Positions 55,343-64,000 of a stretch of DNA of 64,000 bases are shown in pieces; positions within the stretch are counted from its first letter, which is position 1, and every line of letters starts with the position of its first letter. Below the pieces are notes generated by a model that worked only from the letters and a program-made list of their open reading frames with translations, searched no databases and was not told where the DNA came from. A program made the translations under genes and the position numbers. The stretch is from Cervus elaphus (Eukaryota; Chordata; Mammalia; Artiodactyla; Cervidae): positions 62,727,001 through 62,791,000 of the forward strand of contig NC_057829.1 in NCBI RefSeq assembly GCF_910594005.1, read 5' to 3'.

Positions 55343-58300
55343 CTAGAGCAGGGGGATGTGGGAGGCCTCGCCCAGGCGCCGGGCCAGCTCGCCGGCCTGC
55401 TGCACCAGCACGTCCGTGGGTACAACCGACAGGTGGAGGGTCAGCAGCTCGTGGCAGCTGACAGCCTCGGCCGGGTGGCCCTTGCTGTAATACCGTAGGA
55501 GCTTCCTGGGGGAGAGGGGGAGGAGGACAGCGTTTAGGAGGGAGCCGGGCCAGGGGCCTCTCCCAGCACCACGTGGGCATGAGGTCCCTCACTGGACTCC
55601 AGCACCAGGCTGGAAAGGACTTCCTTGCTCCTTGCTGACTCCCCATTTTTGAGGCTCAGCCCCAGGCCACCATGGCCCACCCCCTGGAATCCCAACCCTG
55701 GACAACACGGCCCTAGCTATGGGGCCACAGAGCCAGCTAGGGAAGGTCCCAGGAGCCCAGCAGAGACAGCTGCAAATGCTGTCTCGGTGTGCAACAGGAG
55801 GGGAGGAACCCCAAGAGCACCCCACTCTCTTCCTCAGTGCCGGGCCGTGAGGAGCTTCTAACAAGGGGGGCGGGCTCGGGGCGGGGGTGGGGGGCAAGGA
55901 AACAGTCCTGAAGGAGGGGCTGCTCCCTCTGCTGAGACGGGCACTTATCATCTGTCATCTGTTCCCCTCTGTCCCCCAGCGGCCCTCTGGGTCAGCGTCA
56001 CCTGTAGTAGTCTCCTCCCAGCATGCCGACGGGAGCTGAGTCATCAGACAGCACAGGCACCTCCATGATCTGGAGTTTGTGTCCCTGGGGGAGGAGGAGG
56101 AGCCTCGTGAGTGGGGAGGCAGTCGGCATGGTGGGAAGACCATGGGCCTGAGTCAGACACAGTGGGTCTGAGGCCCGGCTCAGCCCTGATTAGCAAGTGC
56201 TTGGTGCTGGGAAAATGCACTGACCTCTTTCTACCCTCTCTTCTCATCTGTGAACTGGGGTAAGAATAAACTCCCAAGAATATTAGATGTGATGAACAAA
56301 GTTCCCAGGGCCATAGCGGGCACCACGGTGGTAGCTCTCTTTCCCACCAACCACTGCACCTGGCTCAGTGTGAGGGACGGCGACTGGGGAGGTGTCAGTT
56401 AGAGCAAAGTGTAACCAAAGGCCAAGTCTCTCCCTGCAAGGACTGGGAATCCCAGGGTGGGACACGCCGGGGTAGCGACTCAGGCTCTGCTGGGCTCCCA
56501 CCATGTGCCAGGCGGAGTCATGGGGTTCCTGCAGTCCTGTGCCCACCGGGATGGTGAGGCCCGCCTATTACCCCACGAGGCCAACCACACACACAGAGAG
56601 CCTTGTCTCTCCCTAGAGGCTGAGGTGATGCTCAGCCCCACGTCCTGGGCACCTCTGAGGAGGGCACAGAGCAAAGATGGGAGCCTGCAGGTCAGGAAGC
56701 CAAGCCTGGGTTCTGACGTCATCACTTAGGACCTCGGTGCCCTGGCCGTGGTGTTTGATCTCAGGGCCTCAGTTCCACCATCTGCAAAATGGGATCGGAG
56801 ACACTCATCCCAACCAACACATGGGCTGTATAGGTGTGAGGCTGTGAGAGCGGTGAGACCCCAACAGCCACACTGCCCCATGGAAAGGGATGCCGCGACC
56901 TCAGGCTGAGGGGAAGGAGGGCGTGCTGCCAGGGGCAGAGACAGGGCATGCGAGCTTTGCCCTGGGCAGGTTGCTTAATTGCTCTCAGCCTCCATTTACC
57001 TGTCTCAGCAATGGGAAGAGGAAGCGAGGCTTTGTACCACAGAAAGTACAGGCTGAGCATCCTTGCTCACACGGGGCATGGCGGTCTGTTCATGTGTCAC
57101 CTGGATGCCTCTTGAACAACAGCATGAGTTTTTCAGAGAACTAGGGGCAGGGGTCACAGAGCCTGACTGCAAAGGTGGACCTGAGCTCTGGGTCCCAACC
57201 AGCTGGGCTTCACTGTTAGTCCCACTGGTGACAAGAACAGCTGGAGAGAGACTGAACAGAATCCAGGAGAAAGGGAGAATTGCAGGACTGCCCTGCCTGG
57301 GCCAGCCACACCCACCATGTCATTCTCGAACCACAGGAAGTAGGAGCAGCAGAAATCCCCCTCGCGGAACAGCAGCGTGGTATAGCCCTTCTGCAGGTAT
57401 CTGCGTGCCAGCCGAATCAGAGACCAGACCTGGGGGAGGGGACAGTGCTTGTGTCTGCAGCCTGAGGGTGGCCCTCGCCCCACGCCGGGGACTGGGCTCC
57501 GGCTCTCAAATCCCAGTGAAGAAAAGCACTTGGAGGAGGAGCTCCTGGAAGGCCAGGGGCCTCTCCTGCTCATCTTCCTCCTTGGTGCCTGGGCCCAGCC
57601 TTGGCTCAGAGCAGGAGCTTAGTAATAAACGGACAATGGATGGATGGACGGACTACCTATCCCTCTCACTCCTGCAAGGACAAAACATACCTATCAACAC
57701 TTTATGAATCTTCACTATATACACAAGCTATAAAGTAGAAAATTCATCTTCCAGGCCAGAACAGAGCCAGGGACACAAAGAGATGAGAGGGTGGCCACCT
57801 GGAACACTTCTGATGTCGAGGGCTCACACGGACCCCCTCAGGGCTGAGGATCTCTGGCGTGGCTCTATGCCAGGAAAGTGCTAGAAAAGTGTTTGGATGC
57901 ACAGTGCCCTGGCCCTGGGACATCCCCTGCTCTGAGGTGAAGTGTGAATGAGGGCTCACCAAAGGCACCGATGGGAACACAGTGACCAAGGGTCAACGTG
58001 CCTCAGGTCCTCTCTGCGAGGCTCTCCTCCCTGATTCAAGGACTTCCGCCGCTGCCTGTGAGCTGCCTGAGAGGAGCTGGCAGCAGGGGGCACCTCTGCC
58101 CCCACCCCCCCACCTCCCAGGGCTGGCCAAGGCCTGCTGCACTCTGACCAAGATGCTTAGTGACAGGTGTACACGAGCCACTCCTAACCTGATCACACAC
58201 AGCATCTAATTAAATGCAAACAAATACCATGGACTTGCTCTATTTTTCAGGAAAGCAATTCGACAATGTATATCAATAACCTTAAAAACAATTCCTCCCA

Positions 58301-61300
58301 CTTGACTTCATAATTCCATTTCTGGGAACCCATATTGAGAAAATAATCAGAGATGAGGACAAGGATAAATGCCTAGAGGTGTGTGCTCCAGAATTATTTA
58401 TGATAGAATCTGCGAACAATCTCAGTGTTCAACACTGGGGAAATGGCTAAGTACATGATGCTGCGTTCCCATGATGGACTGCTGTGGAGCTGATGAGAAT
58501 CATGTTGATAAAGAATTAATGACATGAGGAAATGCACCAGATACAAAGTGAAGTAAAAATGCGGGAAACACACTGCATATGAAGGATGACCTCAACTACA
58601 ACAAACTGCACAGGAAAACGACGGAGAGAAATGTACCAAGATAACCCCAGCTACCCTGGAAGGAGATGAAGATGCCAGTGTGGATGGTCCCAGGAAATGC
58701 TCAACCAACCCCAACTACGCTCGGTGCCACATGATGCGCATTACCGTGTGTGTGCATCTGTAATCTGTGCACTAACTCCACGACGTTACTGGTGTTACTG
58801 TTCTCTTTTATAGAAGAGGCCACTGAAACTTAAGACTCCCTACCGCCCCAAGCCACACAACTAGTGAGGGGCGGAGCTGGGTCTCCAATGGGCTGTCAGT
58901 GACCTTGTTTTCACCACTGTGGACACACTTTACTTGGATATAGAAAATATACATATATAATATATAATAATGTAAAATATATGTAACATGTACAATACAT
59001 AGTAACCTAATATGTATAATTAATGTGTAAAATATAGTTTTTTATAAAGTGGCAGAGGCCTCCCCAGCAAAAATACTAGTTTGCTATGAAGATGAATCAA
59101 AGAAAATAAAAGGAGGCCTGGAGACTGTTTCCTCTGTAGAAACCTACCTTTACATCCTGATACTCAAATCCATTAACCTGTGTGTCCTCTTTCTGTCTTA
59201 GTGAACTCAACAAATCCTTACTGGGACCCGGCCATTCCCCCACTGGCCTCACTATCCAGACTCTGTTGCTCCAGGAACATTAACACATCTGGGGAGGTGG
59301 CCCCACACACTGGCCAGGGCCCTAGGGTGACAAAGACAGGACCGTTCTCTTAGGAGCCTACAAAGCTAGACGCAGAGGTAGGAAGAATGCAGTAAGGGTT
59401 CCCATGGGGGTGCTTGGAGTTTCCCGGGGGCTTGAGGGCGGGGACTAGCCCTCCCAGGCAGGGGTTGAGGCACACCTTGTCTGACACGCAGGGAGAGGGC
59501 CTGGGCTGGGCCAGGTTACCTTGGTTCTGACGAAGGTAGCCAGGGGCCCCCTGCCCAGCTCTGATGAAGTCCTTTCATTGCTGCTGAGGGAAGGGGCCAC
59601 CATCCGACCAGTGGTGCGGTCCACGTAGATGAAATGCACCAGGCCTGGGAAGTCTTCCAGGAAGGTAAGGGGCTGAGTTAAGGTGCTTTTGAAGCCAGAA
59701 CCAGGGAAGGAGCTCCTCCATCCACCTAGGCTTCCTTCAAACACTGACCCCCTCACCCCATAGGCTTCCTTTTCAGCCACCCTCCCAGGATACCGTCTTT
59801 CCCAGGTCTCACTTTCCCTTTGAACTCCCAACCCCGAGAAGGCCTAAGATGCAAGTACAATGTATCTCTGGCTCTGGCACATTGAACGCTGGGAGTTCTG
59901 CTCCCAAGGAACACAGCATGTTTATGTTTTACCATCTTCAGGCTGAATGGGTTTAAATGACACACATGGTGAGGCCAGGGTGAGCAGAGCTACAGAGCTG
60001 AGAGTGAGCCCCACTGGCCGCCACCCACACGCCTCACCATAGTCCTCTTCATCTCTACGCCTCATCTTGAGCTGGAAGGGTCCTTTGAGAGGACGGGCAG
60101 TGGCTGGTGGCTGGCAAGGCCCTCTGTCACCCCTTCTACCTGCACGCTGAAGACCGAAGTCTCAGGAAATTTTAATACTGAAAAAGATTCTTCATATAAA
60201 GTTTCAGGGAAGACCAGTATTTGATAAAAGTAGTTCTCTAATAAAAGGGTAAATCTTAAAGATGGCTTTTAAACAGGGACCGATAAACACATTTATTGCT
60301 GGCCTTCTCAGAGCCTTCATACTCCACTGTACTGTAGCATCTAAGGAGGGGGGACTCAGCCCCTCAAACCTACCTGACCCCAGGCCCCTGCCCCTCCTGG
60401 GAGACCTACTGCCACTTTGCTGGCTGGACAACACCTACACAGATGATCTCTATGAAGTCATCGTGGGACACCAGGGATTTCCGAAATTCCAGCCTCAGAG
60501 CATTCCTACAGATAGGACACTTCCAGGACACTAAAGTCTCCTCACTTTCTTCAGCAAAAGGAAGCTGAGATGCGAAGTATGTGCTCTCTTTCCCTAAAGT
60601 GGCGGTCCTTCAAGTGAGTAGGCAGAGGAGGCAGCAGCCCAGGGCTGGGGATCAGGATATGACACCATGGTGACGTTCCTCCTGCTCTTCACCAGCAGGA
60701 AGTCCTTCCAGTCCGCCAGCTTTTCCCTGCCAAGGGAGCAGGGGAACAGGAAGGTGAGGCTTGCCCGGCTCCCGCCCCAGCCGTCAAGGGCTCACACCAC
60801 TTACTGCATGAGCGTCTGGACTTGGTCCTGCAGGTGCTGGGGCAGGTGGGGGCACCCACAGCCAGGGGTCATGGTCAGGAAGCTGAACCGATAGACAATG
60901 CATAGCTGCCGCTTCACCTTCCTGCACGCCTGAAGCAGCCTGGGGGCCAGAGATGAACTGTCACAGAGGGAAGGATCCTGGAGGGCACACCCAGAACGGT
61001 GCCCCATCCCTGTGGTCACCCTCCTCCTGGACTGATGGACGCAGCTGATGAACTACACCCTGGCCCTCACTGAGCTGGGAGTCAGCTTTCATGTTCCCCC
61101 AGCATGGGGCTCTGAGAAACTCAAATCACCTCCAACCTTCTGGTTTATTTTATGGAGAAACAAAGCGCAGTGATTTGCCCAAGGTCACGCTGGGTCCATG
61201 CGGAAGCTGGGTCTCTGCTAGTGGTGTTGGGTCCTCAGGCCCTGCTCTTCAACTTCTGTCTTCTCTGCCCCCAGCCTCCCCTCAGCATCGTGGGGTTGGA

Positions 61301-62985
61301 CCTGCCCTCCCAGGACCCCTTCTGTCCAAGCATCTTTTCCTCCTGGACCTGGAGGAAACCTGCCCCCTTGTCCAAACGATGCCCTCCTTGACCTCAGAGC
61401 CCACCACTCACTCCAAGGATGAGCCGGGCTCACTTTTGGAGAAGGCCTTGGTCTTGAACTCCAGCCAGGTTCTCTGTAAGCAGACAAGTGACAGGTGTCT
61501 TCCTGACAGTGTTCCCACAGTGAGGTCCAGGGGAGCTCTGATGTCGGGCTCTAGAAGGCTCCCCATCTCCATGGCTTATTTAGGCCCAGCACACAGCTGC
61601 TGTCCACAGCCAGGCTGGGTCTTTGGCAGGGCCCCCAGCAGGCTACAGCCCACTGTACACCGTGGTCCAGTCACTCAGCAGGCTTTTACTTAAAGAGCAG
61701 CTTCTGGGTTCGAGTCCCAGGCTCTTGGCCTCGCTGGCAGACATGTAAATCAGTGCTGTCGGACAGACAGGTCAGTGCTTCGAGGGTGGGGTGGCTGGAA
61801 ACAAGGGCGGGGTTGCTGATCCCCTTCAGGGATCTTTGCCTCCTGAGACCTCACTGGGGCATGCTGGGCACCAAGAGACATGGGGCGCTGTGGACTGACT
61901 GGGCTTCGGCCGCCTGCTCTGCCTCATCTAATCCCTTGCTTATTTTCAAACCAGAGCAAACTTCAGCCGCAATGAATCTCAGCTCCTCAAACAGACCCGA
62001 GCCCTGCCAGCTACATGAACGGCCTCCGATCTCAGCCCAGGGTTCTCCTCTGGCGAGTCCCTCCTCGGCTCCTGCCTGGATTGTGCCTGGTTTCCTCCTC
62101 TGTTCAGATACTGTCCCTGTGTCTGGGCCTCATGACCCCGCCTGGGCTCTAAGCCCCTGTGGGTGGAACGGTCTCCCTGTGTCCTGCAGCCTGTGAGCCC
62201 AGCCCCGTGGTGAGGGGCAAGGTGGGCCGACCACTGGCCATTACTGAGCCCTCGAGCTGGGCTCTTCCTCCACCGCTCACCCGTCTGGTAACTCTGGCTG
62301 AATCACCGTTTATCTGCGTCCCGCCCTGGTTTCCTCATCTGAATCACGGGAGCTGGAACCCGTGTTCTGCCAAAGTCACACAAGAATGTTTAGGAAATAT
62401 CAATGGCACTGCTGCGTTGCAGGGGATCAGGAGCACGGTCCTCTGGTGGGGGTGGGGCAGAGGCTGGCCCCCTCCCCTAAGCCTTGGCCCCTCCGGTGTG
62501 ATGAGAACAGGCCCTGCCTCCCCTCCCCGAGGTAGGGCGTCCGGGGCCTGCGTCTCACCTGAAGTTCTTGGCCCCCTCGATTCTTGACAAACTTGTCCAT
62601 CCTCTGGCGGAGGTCCACCATGATGGGGTGGGACCGCAAGGTGCTCCCAGCCTCTTGCCCCTCCTTCAGCTTCTTCTCCAGTTGAGAAAACCCATCCAAC
62701 AGCTGGTACAGGGCCAGGGCCAGGGGCGTGCTGGGGCACTGTGGGGAGATGCGCAGGGCGGCCGTGGGGTGGGCATCCAGGCCGGGACGGCCCCAGGGCA
62801 GGCGGGGGCACTGATACCTTGGTCAGGAGCACCAAGCTGATGCCTGGCCATAGGGGCAGGCAGTACATGGTGTGTGGCACCATGGGGCAGTAGCTGTCTT
62901 TCACGCTGGCATCCAGGAAAATCCTTCTGGGGCCAGAGGGTCCTGGGGAGGGAGGGATCAGCGTCTGGAGGGTGTCTTCAGCCAT
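55343..62985 (-). CDS. HPS1: HPS1, BLOC-3 complex subunit 1 (3' half; last nine coding exons)
   Basis: Exons in transcript order: 62818-62985, 62559-62738, 61412-61473, 60805-60939, 60661-60726, 59520-59664, 57316-57429, 56002-56084, 55343-55505. They join in frame to 371 residues plus TAG, corresponding to roughly residues 330-700 of the human protein. Recognisable stretches are PSGPRRIFLDASVKDSYCP, QRMDKFVKNRG, PHLPQHLQDQVQ, DFPGLVHFIYVDRTTG, ARRYLQKGYTTLLF and VLSDDSAPVGMLGGDYY. By family knowledge HPS1 pairs with HPS4 as BLOC-3, the exchange factor for RAB32/RAB38 in melanosome and lysosome-related organelle biogenesis, and is built from longin domains; the part seen here covers the later ones. 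Counting back from the last exon as human exon 20, the first exon here is exon 12. The exon at 60805-60939 corresponds to human exon 15, site of the Puerto Rican 16-bp duplication; the local sequence differs here (PGCGCPHLP). One intron is AT-AC. The first exon begins in phase 0, so its ATG is internal and not a start. The upstream exons lie outside the window. Confidence 0.95.
56140..56330 (+). repeat. MIR SINE (HPS1 intron 18)
   Basis: TCTACCCTCTCTTCTCATCT, GTGAACTGGGGTAAGAATAA and AATATTAGATGTGATGAACA are MIR-like in sense orientation. A similar fragment sits at about 56710-56860 (CTCAGTTCCACCATCTGCAA). Confidence 0.6.
58240..58565 (+). repeat. Old L1 3' end (HPS1 intron 17)
   Basis: AGGAAAGCAATTCGACAATG, TAATTCCATTTCTGGGAACC, GAATTATTTATGATAGAATC and GGGGAAATGGCTAAGTACAT follow the ancient L1 ORF2-end/3'UTR order. 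Confidence 0.7.
58745..58900 (-). repeat. MIR SINE fragment (HPS1 intron 17)
   Basis: The plus strand TAGAAGAGGCCACTGAAACT and CCACACAACTAGTGAGGGGC is MIR in reverse complement. Confidence 0.55.
58930..59045. repeat. AT-rich low-complexity tract
   Basis: ATATACATATATAATATATA followed by TGTAAAATATATGTAACATG-type sequence; imperfect TA/TGTAA repeats in HPS1 intron 17. Confidence 0.8.
59665..60660 (-). other. HPS1: U12-type AT-AC intron of HPS1
   Basis: After the codons for ...NVTMV plus TC, the minus strand continues ATATCCTG from 60660 downward; it matches the U12 AT-AC donor consensus ATATCCTT at 7 of 8 positions. The intron ends with CCTTAC at 59670-59665, and a CCTTAAC branch-site motif at 59683-59677 places the branch adenosine 14-15 nt before the exon, as expected for U12 introns. 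Splicing here gives VS followed by FLEDFPGLVHFIYVD, matching human HPS1 in frame; no GT-AG alternative keeps that alignment. Human HPS1 is known to carry an AT-AC intron at this place (intron 16). Confidence 0.93.
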
Positions 62986-64000
62986 CTGGGGAGGAAGAGG
63001 AGCTGTCAGTGGGAGAGGAGGGGCAGTCGTCGGGCGTCCTCCCCAGGCTGGGTCCCCCCCACAGCTGCCCACTTGCTGTCTCCCTCGGAACTTCGAGGGA
63101 CAAACTCTTCTAGCCCCCAAAGTCCCAGTTCCTAAATGCTGGCCTTCTGCTGAGGTTCCCCTGGCAGCTCCCGTTCTGCTGTCTGTCTGTCTCTCTCAGC
63201 ATCTTCGGGGCCCTTCTGTGCAGTCAGGACTGGACGCCACACAGAGGTGGTGGGTAGTAAGAAAGGGGAAAAGGAAGAAAGCAAAGTGGGAAAAGCAGAT
63301 GGGATGGCATAAGCGGGGGGGGGGGGGGGGGCTCCTCCCCAACTTCAAGTACACAAATGGTTTAAAGCCTATTAACAGTTGATCATTTGACTGCCTTCCA
63401 GACCTCCGAAAGTCATTCTAAAGGTACAAGTGAGGGCTTCCAGGACTCAGTGAGAAGACTCCAGCCTCAGGAGGGCTCTGAGTAAGAGTCTTCAGTGGGC
63501 AGAAGCGGAAAATTAAGGGAATCATTAGGGATGCCACAAAAGCTTCTTTGTAAGTAAGTCATGGTAGTCTTACGATGACAGCAAAGGACTGGATGCAACG
63601 CACTGGCTGTTCCAAGAATTTGCTAAGTAAATAATAACATAATGCAGGCGATGCACTCTTAATAGTCTCATTAAAAACCACATTGCCAAGGCGTGCCTCG
63701 TGAATGGGAAAATGCTCAAAACAAAAAATAATGAAGAGCGTTAGGATTCAAATTGGGTAAAAGAAAAAATAAATATGTGTGTGTGTGTGTATAAATACAT
63801 TTATAAAGTCATAGGAAAGCCTCGAAGGAAACACTCCAAAAGTGTTCAACAGAAGCTAACATCTGGGGTTGGGACTGAGTGATTTTTATTCCTTTTCCAT
63901 ATTTTACTTCTGTTTTCCCCAATTTTTCTACAGTGAACATATTTACTCTTTTATTTAAAAAAAAAAAACAAAAACCATTAAAAATTAAGTTAGACTTTCA
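62986..64000 (-). other. HPS1: HPS1 intron 11, partial (runs off the window)
   Basis: Sequence upstream of the first HPS1 exon seen. I searched it for the preceding conserved exon (ending ...MDALQ in human) and did not find it. Includes a poly-G run at about 63316-63331. Confidence 0.7.
63720..63975 (+). repeat. Old L1 3' end
   Basis: ACATCTGGGGTTGGGACTGA, CCCCAATTTTTCTACAGTGA and ACATATTTACTCTTTTATTT, then an A-rich tail, are the typical L1M 3' terminus. A (TG)n run lies at 63776-63790. Confidence 0.75.

Noticed and set aside
61690..61730. GGGTTCGAGTCCCAGGC as a tRNA gene T-loop
   Set aside because: Only a B-box-like string is present, with no A box or stems; most likely a MIR remnant.
55343..62985. 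A ruminant counterpart of MIR4685, hosted by HPS1 in human
   Set aside because: No sequence resembling its mature strands, as I recall them, was found in the introns inside this window; it may lie upstream of 64 kb or be absent.
62344..63120. 258-codon minus-strand open frame overlapping HPS1
   Set aside because: It reads through an HPS1 exon and two introns without stops, partly in a wrong frame. The protein family match is confined to 62818-62985 and 62559-62738 in the spliced frames.

Overview
The window is mammalian genomic DNA from a pecoran ruminant (cattle, sheep, goat or deer group). The evidence is BovB (RTE) LINEs, Bov-tA SINEs and tRNA-Glu-derived CHR-type SINEs, together with MIR, L2, L1 and intron-containing genes. 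The species cannot be fixed from the sequence alone. Gene order and exon content match the mammalian HPS1-PYROXD2 interval (human 10q24.2).

Layout: (1) 1-28.36 kb is intergenic and repeat-rich. It contains a 4.6 kb 5'-truncated L1 inserted inside a BovB element (16.8-22.6 kb), a pair of nested solo LTRs (25.8-26.8 kb) and many SINEs. No protein-coding host gene was found there. (2) 28.36-52.93 kb is the complete PYROXD2 gene on the minus strand. All 16 coding exons were delimited by hand; they join in frame to a 581-residue flavoprotein, the length I recall for the human protein. Exon 2 is only 20 nt. Exon 8 contains the mature miR-1287-5p sequence starting at its second base, so the miRNA hairpin straddles a splice acceptor. 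(3) 52.93-54.78 kb is a short gap holding the PYROXD2 promoter side. (4) 54.78 kb to the window end is the 3' half of HPS1 on the minus strand: nine coding exons encoding the last 371 residues, including a U12-type AT-AC intron. The 5' half lies beyond 64 kb.

The two genes run head to tail on the minus strand, HPS1 upstream and PYROXD2 downstream, with about 1.9 kb between the HPS1 poly(A) signal and the PYROXD2 start codon. They are functionally unrelated: HPS1 is half of the BLOC-3 Rab32/38 exchange factor, while PYROXD2 is a mitochondrial FAD-dependent oxidoreductase-like protein.

I found no clearly new gene system. The most notable structures are the miRNA/exon overlap, the AT-AC intron, the microexon splitting the Rossmann glycine motif, a 110-bp segment copied 2.5 kb away with an 11-bp flanking repeat, an inverted 28-bp internal copy at the 3' end of a BovB, and a MIR-derived poly(A) signal for HPS1.
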